Of a stretch of 64,000 nucleotides of DNA, positions 1-7,751 are shown one piece after another. Every line of letters begins with the position of its first letter. Within the stretch, counting starts at the first letter, position 1. This stretch comes from Vibrio sp. HI00D65. Its GTDB lineage: Bacteria; Pseudomonadota; Gammaproteobacteria; Enterobacterales; Vibrionaceae. Location of the stretch: the NCBI RefSeq assembly GCF_001635455.1, contig NZ_LWEH01000255.1, forward strand, positions 186,001 through 250,000. Direction: 5' to 3'. Under the pieces are notes generated by a model that saw nothing but the letters and a program-made list of their open reading frames with translations, was not told the DNA's origin and did not search any database. Made by a program: the position numbers and the translations under genes.

Positions 1-575
1 ACAGTCAAAAAGCCTTGGTTAAGCGCTTCTTGGAATACATGTTTAAACTTCTCGGGCGGGTTACCCTGTTCCGATGAATCTAAACCAACCGCAATGATTT
101 TATCTTTGTAAGGCAGAGCCTGTTTGAGTGTCTCGAACGCGCTGTCTTCGTCAAGGTGGCGCAGAAAACACATGATAAGTTGGCTGCTTATCCCAAGTTC
201 ATGTGCAGCTTGGTCGAGTGCACGAGTGATGCCTGTGATAATAGTGTCGAAGATGATACCTCGCTCAGTGTGGGTTTGCGGGTCGAAAAAAATCTCAGTG
301 TGAACCACATTGTCTTGTTGGCACTTTAGTAGGTATGCCCAAGTGAGGTCGTAAAAGTCTTGTTCATGTATCAGTACATTGGCGCCTTGATAATAGATGT
401 CGAGAAAAGACTGCAGATTGTGGAATTGATAGGCGTCTCGCACTTGCTCTGGGTTCTCAAAGGGAATCGATACGTTATTGCGCTTGGCCAGTTCGAACAT
501 CAGTTCGGGCTCCAGTGTGCCCTCAATGTGTAAGTGCAGCTCAACCTTCGGTAAATTTTTGATGAAGCTATCCAT
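1..575 (-). CDS. Adenine/adenosine deaminase family protein (3' part cut by window edge)
   Basis: Only the first 191 codons are in the window; the C-terminal part lies beyond position 1. The enzyme would hydrolytically deaminate adenine or adenosine in purine salvage in the cytosol. The N-terminus carries the family metal motif HLHIEG near residue 14, followed by a stretch with IFFDPQTHT. That stretch resembles the adenine deaminase (Aah1-like) branch more than classical adenosine deaminase, so I lean to adenine deaminase. The ATG at 575 follows an AAGGAG ribosome site. Two palindromes at 752-803 lie between it and the next gene and may control it. Confidence 0.85.
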   Translation of the reverse strand, partial: MDSFIKNLPKVELHLHIEGTLEPELMFELAKRNNVSIPFENPEQVRDAYQFHNLQSFLDIYYQGANVLIHEQDFYDLTWAYLLKCQQDNVVHTEIFFDPQTHTERGIIFDTIITGITRALDQAAHELGISSQLIMCFLRHLDEDSAFETLKQALPYKDKIIAVGLDSSEQGNPPEKFKHVFQEALNQGFLT

Positions 576-751
576 AGCAACTCCTTAGCTATTTTAATTA
601 TGGGCGGAGTAGGGGGAGATAATTAACGTCTACCAAGCTAACGAGTTAGACGACTCATTGATCTCTGTTTGAGCATAGTTCATTTCATGGTTGTCGATGA
701 AATGAGGCTGAAATTGTTAGGGATTAGAGGCTGTTGAATGCTTAAAAATGA

Positions 752-803
752 GCCGCAAACGATTTGCAGCACTAGAGTGTGATCCGCTGCAAATATTTGC
801 AGC
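752..803. promoter_or_regulatory. Two neighbouring palindromes, operator-like
   Basis: GCTGCAAATATTTGCAGC at 786-803 is a perfect 18-bp palindrome. A second imperfect copy, GCCGCAAACGATTTGCAGC, lies at 752-770, so the centres are about 34 bp (three helix turns) apart. The arrangement suggests a dimeric or LacI/CytR-like repressor acting between the divergent deaminase gene and the DUF3622 gene. The cognate regulator is not identifiable from the window. The rest of the 576-927 gap shows no gene; a 7-bp inverted repeat (AAGGGAT at 841 with ATCCCTT at 892) may fold the leader of the next gene. Confidence 0.5.
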
Positions 804-927
804 AATATTCGTTGATTTATGCTCTAATATCGCGCTTACCAAGGGATGGTGTTAAAAGATGCTCACTTAGATGGAGTTATCAAAGTTGACCGATCCCTTA
901 ATGATCTCCCTTAGGAAAAAATAGAAC

Positions 928-1245
928 ATGTCTAAGAACAAAAAATTTGATATCCGCCTTACAGAAAAACGCAACGGCTGGTGTGCAGAGATTACTCGTC
1001 AGGTAACGTCTCGCAGCACAACAGTATCTAAGCGTGAGTCTGGTTTCGAAACAGAAGCGCTTGCACAAGAGTGGGCTGAGAAAGAGCTAGCATCTTTCAT
1101 CGCAAACCAAGCTGAACGTAACGAGCGTAAAGCGGAACAACGTAAAGAGCGCGATGAACTACGTCACGCTAAAGAGCTTAAAGCTGAGCAAGCACGTGAA
1201 GCACGCGCTAAAGCTCGTGCAGAAGAGCAAGAAGACACTGAGTAA
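928..1245 (+). CDS. DUF3622 family small basic protein
   Basis: A 105-residue protein of unknown function that I recognise as the DUF3622 family found in vibrios. The first 55 residues form the conserved domain (WCAEITRQ, GFETEALAQEWAEKEL). The remainder is a highly charged Lys/Arg/Glu/Ala helix with coiled-coil character and no membrane segment or signal peptide, so it is probably cytosolic. Its own tandem hairpins, the second a strong terminator, end the transcript, so it is probably a single-gene unit. Its charged tail could bind nucleic acid, but that is only an inference from composition. Confidence 0.75.
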   Translation: MSKNKKFDIRLTEKRNGWCAEITRQVTSRSTTVSKRESGFETEALAQEWAEKELASFIANQAERNERKAEQRKERDELRHAKELKAEQAREARAKARAEEQEDTE

Positions 1246-1264
1246 TTCGGTGCACGATTAATTT

Positions 1265-1337
1265 ATAGGTCTCTTAATTTTAAGATAAGGGACCTATAAA
1301 AAAGCCCCAATATAGTCACCTATATTGGGGCTTTTTC
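1265..1337 (+). terminator. Tandem hairpins ending in a rho-independent terminator
   Basis: A first hairpin (ATAGGTC at 1265 with GACCTAT ending at 1298) is followed by GCCCCAATATA (1304-1314) pairing with TATATTGGGGC (1321-1331) and a T run. The A run before the second stem means it could also work for the convergent minus-strand gene. Confidence 0.85.
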
Positions 1338-1417
1338 GTTTGTGGAGTTCGTTGCTGTTTTGCTTAAGAGCGACGGTTTTGGCTTTTCGCTTTTTACATC
1401 GCTCTCTCAAGCCTTAA

Positions 1418-2464
1418 TCAGTTGTTTAGCGTAGTTAACCAATCGTCCTCTGCTACTTCTTCAATGTAGCTTTCTACGGTTTGTCCGACTTCTTCATCGT
1501 CTTGCTTGAAGTAAGCGATGTGGAACACAGCATCACCTTCATTCACCAAAGGTAGAGTTTGTTGGCCAATCACGATGCCGCCTTTAGTCGTGATAACTTG
1601 GCTCTCTTGGTGACCTAATGGAGAGCTGATGTAAGCAAGTGTTTGTCCTGCTTCAACTTGTTCACCCAGTCTTACCATGTTACGCAAGATGCCGTCTGAT
1701 TCTGCTCGAATCCAGCTGGTGGATTTGCTCAATACTGGTTCTGGCAGCTTCTTACGGTTCGGGCGCAACATGCCGATTTCTTTCATTACTTGGTGAATGC
1801 CAAGGTAGCCTGCTCGAATCGCTAGGTGATCAAAGCGTAGCGCCTCACCACCTTCGTACGTCAGTACCGGAATACCCAACTTTTCCGCTTCGCTTCGCAG
1901 TGAACCATCACGTAGAGGTGAGTCGATGATCACCGGTGTCGCGAACGCTTTTGCGATACGCATGGTCTCTGGGTTCGAAAGGTTCGCACGAATTTGTGGC
2001 AAGTTGGTACGGTGAATCGCGCCCGTGTGTAGATCCAGAATGAAATCACAGTGCTTAGCCACGTTCTCGAAGAAAGTGTAAGCGATACGCGATGTTAGCG
2101 AGCCTTTCTCACTACCTGGGAAGCAACGGTTTAGATCGCGACGGTCTGGTAGGTAACGAGACTTATGGATGAAGCCGAACACGTTAACGATCGGCACGAC
2201 AATCAATGTCCCTTTCAATTTCTTAGGATCAATCGCATTGGTGAGCTGGCGTGCAATCTCAACACCATTTAACTCATCACCGTGAATCGCAGCGTTTACC
2301 ATCAGTGTTGGACCTGCTTGGTGACCGTGAATGATTTCAACCGGGATCGAAAGTGGAGAGTGCGTGTAAAGCTGAGCTGCTTGCAGTTCAATCTCCATTC
2401 GCTGTCCTGGCTGAACAGTAGAACCAAGTAATTCGAATGGTTGATTGGGTTTTAGTCTTGCCAT
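1418..2464 (-). CDS. Succinylglutamate desuccinylase/aspartoacylase family protein
   Basis: A 348-residue zinc carboxypeptidase-fold (M14-like) hydrolase. The metal-binding pattern is visible as HGDE (His61, Glu64) and LDLHTG (His146). The family removes acyl groups from amino acids or cleaves small peptides. This member is not the arginine-catabolic AstE by context, because no ast genes are nearby; the substrate is unknown. The C-terminal part (about residues 255-325) looks like the small beta-rich biotinyl-like domain found in many of these proteins. It is a single gene on the minus strand, divergent from the broken DUF3332 gene. Confidence 0.85.
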   Translation of the reverse strand: MARLKPNQPFELLGSTVQPGQRMEIELQAAQLYTHSPLSIPVEIIHGHQAGPTLMVNAAIHGDELNGVEIARQLTNAIDPKKLKGTLIVVPIVNVFGFIHKSRYLPDRRDLNRCFPGSEKGSLTSRIAYTFFENVAKHCDFILDLHTGAIHRTNLPQIRANLSNPETMRIAKAFATPVIIDSPLRDGSLRSEAEKLGIPVLTYEGGEALRFDHLAIRAGYLGIHQVMKEIGMLRPNRKKLPEPVLSKSTSWIRAESDGILRNMVRLGEQVEAGQTLAYISSPLGHQESQVITTKGGIVIGQQTLPLVNEGDAVFHIAYFKQDDEEVGQTVESYIEEVAEDDWLTTLNN

Positions 2465-2628
2465 TTAGGTTGTTCTCAATATGGTGATAATTCGTTAACA
2501 CGGAATGTAGCAATCGTTGATTTTTAGTACGAATCAATCGGTTTACGGTAACGACAAAACTTTTTTGTGGAGGCGCATCGAGAACGGTATTCCATGGGGG
2601 GCGGCCAATTTCAAATATCGGGATGCAA

Positions 2629-3167
2629 ATGAAAAAAACAATTTCAAAGTTGTAGCACTTGCAGTGGTGTCTGTTGCTTTATCTGGCTGTATTGGTAGCA
2701 ACGCAGTAACGGGTTACCTAATGAAGTTCAACTTTAAAGCTGTTGATAACCGTTATGCACGTGGCGGTTTAAACTTGCTGTTGGCACCGGCATACGGTCT
2801 AACGGTTGCAGCAGACTACCTAGTATTTAACTCTCTAGAGTTCTGGACAGGTAGCAACCCACTAACGGGTGCGCCGCATATTTTTGATACTAAGGTTGAT
2901 ACTTACATTGATATTAACCATCAGTTAGATCCGTCTCTAACGGAAGCGCATGTAGGCCCAATCACTAATATAAATATGATAGAAAAAGGTCAGATGCAGC
3001 AGATTGATGAAAACACTATCCAAATGGACATCACTTACCAATCTGGTTAGCGAGCGACACTAATCGGTGTTCGTGATGGCGAGATGGTGACGTACTTCAT
3101 CGATGGCGAAGTGGTTGCACAAACTTCAATTGATGAGCTAGAGAGCTACGCAGCTTCACGTGCTTAA
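2629..3167 (+). pseudogene. DUF3332 lipoprotein gene, broken by a frameshift and a stop codon
   Basis: The natural start appears to be the ATG at 2629, but its frame runs into TAG within nine codons. One base later in phase, the reading frame gives a lipoprotein signal with lipobox LSGC, followed by the DUF3332 body (NAVTGYLMKFNFKAVDNRYA). One base seems missing in the A-rich stretch at 2632-2652. The frame is then interrupted by TAG at 3048-3050, after which homologous sequence continues in phase (RATLIGVRDGEMVTYF) to TAA at 3165-3167. The two lesions make a functional product unlikely. The family is an uncharacterised Vibrio lipoprotein family. Sequencing error in the A runs could explain the frameshift but not the stop as readily. 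Confidence 0.75.
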
Positions 3168-3196
3168 TGTTTTAGCTGATCGCAAAGCTTAGATAC

Positions 3197-3230
3197 AAAA
3201 ACAGGTACTCATGAGTACCTGTTTTATTTT
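3197..3230. terminator. Bidirectional-looking terminator between DUF3332 remnant and pepD
   Basis: ACAGGTACTCATGAGTACCTGT (3201-3222) is a perfect palindrome flanked by A and T runs, so it can serve the two convergent genes. Confidence 0.85.
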
Positions 3231-3288
3231 GTGTCGATGAATAGTATTTACCGCGAAACCCTATCTATCGAAAACATAATAGCTCGAA

Positions 3289-4761
3289 TTATGCTTTTTC
3301 TGGGATTGCTTCTAGCAGCGCAACCATTTGGTTCCAGAATAGCTCAACCGTATCAATCTTCACTTTCTCATCTGGAGAGTGAGGGAACTTGATTGTCGGG
3401 CCGAAAGAAACCATGTCCATGTTCGGGTAAGGTTCTTTGAATAGACCACACTCAAGGCCTGCGTGGATAACCATGATGTTTGGCTTGTGACCGTAGATAC
3501 CTTCGTACATGTCGCGGAAGATGTGCATGATTTCTGAATCTGCGTCTGGCTTCCAACCTGGGTAAGCGCCAGAGAATTCGATGCTCGCACCAGCAAGCTC
3601 TGCTACAGAGTGAAGCATGCTTTCAACTTGGCTACGACCAGAGTCGATCAGAGAGCGAATTAGGCAAAGTACAGTGATTGAGTTCTCTTCTGTCGTGATA
3701 ACACCCACGTTTAGAGATGTCTCAACAACACCTTCAATCTCATCACTCATACGAATCACGCCGTTTGGCGCCGCGTTAAGTGCTGCGATGAAGCGAGCTT
3801 GGTCAGCAGCTGCAAGAGCGCCCATTTCAACTGAAGCTTCTTCGTTGAAAGTCACGATGCTGTCTTCTATTTTACCTAGCTCTGTAGAAAGTAGCTCTGT
3901 GTAGTAGTTGTATAGCGAAGCCAGTTTCTCTTGGTTTGCCGCTGGAACAGCAACGGTAACGAAACCTTCACGAGGGATCGCGTTACGAAGGCTACCACCT
4001 TTGAATTCTACGATGCGTAGGTCTAGCTCTTTCGCGTGACCTGCTAGGAAGCGAGCAAGCAGTTTGTTCGCGTTTGCACGACCTGTGTGAATATCACAAC
4101 CTGAGTGGCCGCCTTTAAGACCTTTAAGCGTTAGCTTACGAGTCACGAAATCTGCTGGGATTGCAGTACGAGCAACGTCAAATGTCATTGCGCCGTCGAT
4201 GCCGCCAGCACAACCCATGTATACTTCGCCTTCTTGCTCTGAATCGGTGTTAAGAAGGATGTCACCCTCTAACCAACCCGCTTCAAGACCGAACGCACCT
4301 GTCATACCTGCTTCTTCGTCTACTGTTAGGAGAACTTCGATAGGGCCGTGCTTGATTTCGCTTGATGCAAGAACCGCTAAGCATGATGCCATACCCATGC
4401 CGTTATCTGCGCCAAGTGTTGTGCCTTTTGCAGTAACCCACTCACCGTCGATGTACGGTTGGATTGGGTCTTTAGTGAAGTCGTGAACCGTATCTTCGTT
4501 CTTTTGTGGAACCATATCGATGTGAGCTTGTAGTACCACACCTTTTTTGTTTTCCATACCCGGCGTTGCTGGCTTCTTGATGAATACGTTGCCCGTTGGA
4601 TCACGGCGTACATCTAGGCCTTGCTCTGTTGCCCAAGCAATAATGTATTGAGCAAGCTCTTCTTCATGCTTTGAAGGGTGTGGGATTGAGCAAATCTTAT
4701 CGAAGAACTGCCAAAGAGGGGCAGGGGATAATTTACTGATCTCAGAATGGAATTCAGACAC
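3289..4761 (-). CDS. pepD: Aminoacyl-histidine dipeptidase (peptidase D)
   Basis: A 490-residue cytosolic M20-family dinuclear zinc peptidase that hydrolyses X-His dipeptides such as carnosine-like substrates. Visible metal/catalytic residues include His80-x-Asp82 (HIDM), Asp119 (GADNG) and Glu149-Glu150 (DEEAG). The length matches the family (about 485 residues). The start ATG is preceded by a GGAGT site. In E. coli pepD also neighbours gpt, so the order pepD, gpt, frsA, crl, proBA is conserved here, with a permease and a small RNA-like region inserted. Confidence 0.95.
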   Translation of the reverse strand: MSEFHSEISKLSPAPLWQFFDKICSIPHPSKHEEELAQYIIAWATEQGLDVRRDPTGNVFIKKPATPGMENKKGVVLQAHIDMVPQKNEDTVHDFTKDPIQPYIDGEWVTAKGTTLGADNGMGMASCLAVLASSEIKHGPIEVLLTVDEEAGMTGAFGLEAGWLEGDILLNTDSEQEGEVYMGCAGGIDGAMTFDVARTAIPADFVTRKLTLKGLKGGHSGCDIHTGRANANKLLARFLAGHAKELDLRIVEFKGGSLRNAIPREGFVTVAVPAANQEKLASLYNYYTELLSTELGKIEDSIVTFNEEASVEMGALAAADQARFIAALNAAPNGVIRMSDEIEGVVETSLNVGVITTEENSITVLCLIRSLIDSGRSQVESMLHSVAELAGASIEFSGAYPGWKPDADSEIMHIFRDMYEGIYGHKPNIMVIHAGLECGLFKEPYPNMDMVSFGPTIKFPHSPDEKVKIDTVELFWNQMVALLEAIPEKA

Positions 4762-5091
4762 GGATGACTCCTTTTTTATTTGATAACCATATATTTAGAG
4801 TTTTTGTGGGTATAGACATAGAACAAAAACCTAAAATATAGCTCTGTTTTGATGCCGACAGCATACCACTAGACCGTTTTCACGAGTAGCGCTTCTAAAC
4901 CTTAAATCCTTCAAATTTTGAACACCATCCTGTTCATTTGATCTTACTTAAGCGCCTTGATGCTTATAGAAGAAACAAGCAAACGTTTATTTAAACTTAA
5001 CCTTGTAATTTAATTACAGAATTGAGTTTGCTAAATAACCTTAAATGACTAAAATTGTGATATAGAGCAAAGAATACTTGTAATCTTTTTT

Positions 5092-5217
5092 CTTTGAGGT
5101 ATATTTATAACCAACTTCTGAAGTGAAGAGTAAATGCTCAAAGGATGAGTCCGTTTATCGCCTCCAAGGAACCGAGAAATCAAATTCGTTTTTTATTGAT
5201 TTATTAAGGTGATAGTT
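5092..5217 (+). ncRNA. Structured leader upstream of a 28-residue ORF (unidentified RNA element)
   Basis: CTTTGAG (5092-5098) pairs perfectly with CTCAAAG (5137-5143). Nested inside are ATTTA/TAAAT and CTTC/GAAG pairs, giving one long, interrupted hairpin. It is followed by GGATGAGTCC, a short tetraloop hairpin. The element ends just before a good ribosome site (AAGGTG) and ATG at 5218. It does not match any riboswitch consensus I know (purine, glycine, FMN, TPP and SAM were considered). It could be a regulatory leader or the 5' half of a small RNA. The pairing is seen; the function is not known. The preceding stretch 4762-5091 holds no gene; one LacI-family-like site at 4977-4992 is weak. 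Confidence 0.4.
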
Positions 5218-5304
5218 ATGAAAGGTTTACCATCTGCAATGTTCTGGCTTAACAACTCTGTTTACACTAGCAACTTTGCATACCCTACAAGCTTCGGTTA
5301 CTAA
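5218..5304 (+). CDS. 28-residue small ORF (leader peptide or small protein)
   Basis: ATG at 5218, seven bases after AAGGTG, opens a 28-codon frame that is rich in aromatic residues (Phe, Tyr, Trp) and Asn/Ser and ends YPTSFGY. There is no obvious membrane helix or signal. About 85 bases after the stop a strong terminator closes the unit, so structured leader, ORF and terminator form a complete stand-alone transcript about 330 bases long. I do not recognise the family. It could be a translated small protein, an attenuator peptide with no downstream partner, or a chance frame inside a small RNA. The good ribosome site favours translation. Confidence 0.5.
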   Translation: MKGLPSAMFWLNNSVYTSNFAYPTSFGY

Positions 5305-5388
5305 TACCGTAAGCATGTAACTCGAACAGTTTTGTTCACCCCTATATATTGGAATTCTCATACAGCCCTCTTGGTTGACAGATTCTAC

Positions 5389-5418
5389 CGCCACTCAGTT
5401 TTGAGTGGCGTTTTTTTT
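5389..5418 (+). terminator. Strong terminator after the 28-residue ORF
   Basis: CGCCACTCA (5389-5397) pairs with TGAGTGGCG (5402-5410), followed by eight T residues. The AT-rich stretch from here to 5786 shows no gene or clear element. Confidence 0.9.
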
Positions 5419-5786
5419 GCCTGCTACTTTATCCCCAGCTGTGATTCGTCATCTATTTACTAACTATGCTCGGTTGTTTTTCAAACAGCAAAATATCAAT
5501 TTGAGGCTTATTACCGATCCTGTTGAAAATCGGACAACTCTTGTGGGTTTGAATTGGCAAATTTAGCGCCAGATTCTTAATGAAAATAACTGATGGTTGA
5601 AAAAGTAATCAAATAAATACGACTATTAAATTGTTTTTAGTCTATTGTTTTTAATGTGTATTTTTCTTTTTTGATGTGATTTTTAATCGCTTGGTTTCAT
5701 ACGTCATTCTGATAAATATTATTTAGAGCCTTAATTCTATCTGGAATTTGTTATTTGATAACTTTATAATCCATAGCCAATCGATT

Positions 5787-5802
5787 ACGCAACCGTTTAC
5801 TT
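5787..5802. promoter_or_regulatory. PurR box upstream of the purine permease
   Basis: ACGCAACCGTTTACTT differs by one base from the PurR consensus ACGCAAACGTTTNCNT. It lies 22 bases before the permease start, where a bound repressor would block transcription when hypoxanthine or guanine is plentiful. Inference from consensus matching and the function of the target. Confidence 0.75.
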
Positions 5803-5824
5803 TTTACCCTTATAGGATTCGATA

Positions 5825-7114
5825 ATGTTCGAAAAGCTATTCAAACTCAGTGAAAACGGCACCAATGTGCGCACTGAAATCATCGCAGGTCTAACAACCT
5901 TCCTAACAATGGCTTACATCATTTTTGTAAACCCAATGATCCTAGCTGATGCTGGTATGGACCACGGCGCTGTATTTGTAGCAACCTGTTTAGCGGCGGC
6001 TATTGGTTGTTTCATCATGGGCTTTGTTGCTAACTACCCAATTGCTCAAGCTCCAGGTATGGGCCTGAATGCCTTCTTTACCTACGCGGTTGTGATGGGC
6101 ATGGGTTACACGTGGCAAGTTGCTCTAGCGGCAGTATTTGTTTCGGGTGTTATCTTCATCTTCTTGAGCATTTTTAAGATCCGTGAGTGGATCATAAACT
6201 CGATTCCTATGTCTTTGCGTGTAGGTATCTCTGCGGGTATCGGTCTTTTCCTAGCATTTATCGCGCTTAGCAATGCTGGCATTGTGGTTTCTAACCCTGC
6301 AACTAAAGTATCACTTGGTGATATTACTGCTATTGCACCTATCCTTGGTGCTCTTGGTTTCTTCCTCACTATTGCTCTTGTACACCGTGGTGTGAAAGGC
6401 GCAGTAATGATTGCAATTCTAGCAATTACAGCTCTTGGCATTATCATTGGTGACGTTCAGTACGGCGGCATCATGTCTACACCACCAAGCCTTGCTCCGA
6501 CTTTCATGCAGCTTGATTTCTCGGCAGTATTTGAAATCGGTATGATCTCTGTTGTATTTGCGTTCCTATTTGTCGACTTATTCGATACAGCGGGCACATT
6601 AGTAGGTGTTGCGACAAAAGCAAACCTAATCAAAGAAGATGGCAAACTACCTCGTCTGAACAAAGCACTGCTTGCTGACTCAACAGCAACGTCTATCGGT
6701 GCACTTCTGGGTACATCTAACACAACTTCTTATGTAGAGAGTGTTTCAGGTGTTGCTGAAGGTGGTCGTACTGGTCTAACGGCTGTTGTCGTGGGCGTAC
6801 TTTTCCTTCTTGCTCTTTTCTTCTCGCCACTTGCAGGTATGATTCCGGCGTACGCAACATCAGGCGCACTTTTCTATGTAGCAATTCTGATGATGTCAGG
6901 CCTAGTTGGCATTGATTGGCGTGACCTTACGGAAGCAGCACCAGTCGTGGTAACATGTCTACTTATGCCGCTGACGTACTCTATTGCTGAGGGTATCTCA
7001 CTAGGTTTCATCGCTTACGCTGCAATTAAGCTGCTAAGTGGTAAAGGTCGCGACGTTTCACCTGCTGTGTGGATCATGTCGGTAATCTTTATTCTTAAAT
7101 ACATTTTCGCTTAA
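5825..7114 (+). CDS. NCS2-family purine permease (AzgA-like)
   Basis: A 429-residue inner-membrane protein with about 12-14 hydrophobic helices, probably a proton symporter for adenine, guanine or hypoxanthine. The N-terminus (ENGTNVRTEIIAGLTTFLTMAYI) and the motif with AGTLVGVATKA and LGTSNTTSYVES are typical of the AzgA/YicO/GhxP branch, not the UraA/xanthine branch. The length agrees with the family. A PurR box precedes it and the xanthine phosphoribosyltransferase gene follows, so uptake and salvage of purine bases are paired. The exact base transported cannot be read from sequence. Confidence 0.9.
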   Translation: MFEKLFKLSENGTNVRTEIIAGLTTFLTMAYIIFVNPMILADAGMDHGAVFVATCLAAAIGCFIMGFVANYPIAQAPGMGLNAFFTYAVVMGMGYTWQVALAAVFVSGVIFIFLSIFKIREWIINSIPMSLRVGISAGIGLFLAFIALSNAGIVVSNPATKVSLGDITAIAPILGALGFFLTIALVHRGVKGAVMIAILAITALGIIIGDVQYGGIMSTPPSLAPTFMQLDFSAVFEIGMISVVFAFLFVDLFDTAGTLVGVATKANLIKEDGKLPRLNKALLADSTATSIGALLGTSNTTSYVESVSGVAEGGRTGLTAVVVGVLFLLALFFSPLAGMIPAYATSGALFYVAILMMSGLVGIDWRDLTEAAPVVVTCLLMPLTYSIAEGISLGFIAYAAIKLLSGKGRDVSPAVWIMSVIFILKYIFA

Positions 7115-7197
7115 TCGTCTAGATTTCTGCTTAAACGCTGAAGAGGCTATGTTCGGCATAGCTTCTAATAACATGAAAAATTATTAGGTTTTATACT

Positions 7198-7662
7198 ATG
7201 AGCAACAAATTCGTTATCACTTGGGACAACATGCAGACTTACTGCCGTCAACTAGCAGAAAAGCAAATGCCAGCAGAGCAGTGGAAAGGTATCTGGGCTG
7301 TAAGCCGTGGTGGTTTGGTTCCTGGCGCAATCTTGGCTCGTGAACTGGGTATTCGTCACGTAGATACGATTTGTATTTCTAGCTACGACCACGATCACCA
7401 ACGTGATATGACTGTCGTTAAAGCACCTGAAGGTGACGGCGAAGGTTTCCTAATTGTTGAAGATCTTGTTGATAGTGGTGACACTGCACGTAAGCTTCGC
7501 GAAATGTACCCTAAAGCAAAACTGATCGCTGTATGTGCTAAGCCTTCAGGCGCTCACCTACTAGACGAGTACATTGTTGATATCGCTCAAGACACATGGA
7601 TTGAGCAACCTTGGGATACTAGCCTAAGCTACGTTGAGCCAGTAAATCGCAAGTCAAAATAA
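7198..7662 (+). CDS. gpt: Xanthine-guanine phosphoribosyltransferase
   Basis: A 154-residue cytosolic enzyme that converts guanine, xanthine and hypoxanthine with PRPP into nucleotides. The PRPP-binding loop is seen as [12 protein letters not shown] (about residues 85-96), and the N-terminal SRGGLVPG motif (about 37-44) is present. Length equals the E. coli enzyme (152) closely. A hairpin (GCTATG/CATAGC, near 7147-7164) without a T run lies between the permease and this gene, so read-through from the permease is likely. A strong terminator follows directly. Confidence 0.96.
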   Translation: MSNKFVITWDNMQTYCRQLAEKQMPAEQWKGIWAVSRGGLVPGAILARELGIRHVDTICISSYDHDHQRDMTVVKAPEGDGEGFLIVEDLVDSGDTARKLREMYPKAKLIAVCAKPSGAHLLDEYIVDIAQDTWIEQPWDTSLSYVEPVNRKSK

Positions 7663-7682
7663 GTGTAAACTTAGTTTTTTGA

Positions 7683-7714
7683 GAAATGACCCTTTATAGG
7701 GTCATTTTTTTTTA
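7683..7714 (+). terminator. gpt terminator
   Basis: AAATGACCC pairs with GGGTCATTT around a short loop and runs into nine T residues. It lies before the frsA start, separating the two genes. Confidence 0.9.
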
Positions 7715-7751
7715 TATTATTAGTGAAAATCATTTCTTATTAAGTATCCCA

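Noticed and set aside
2517-3050. A 177-residue protein starting at 2517
   Set aside because: The first 37 residues precede the natural DUF3332 signal peptide and are out of phase with its proper start; it is part of the pseudogene.
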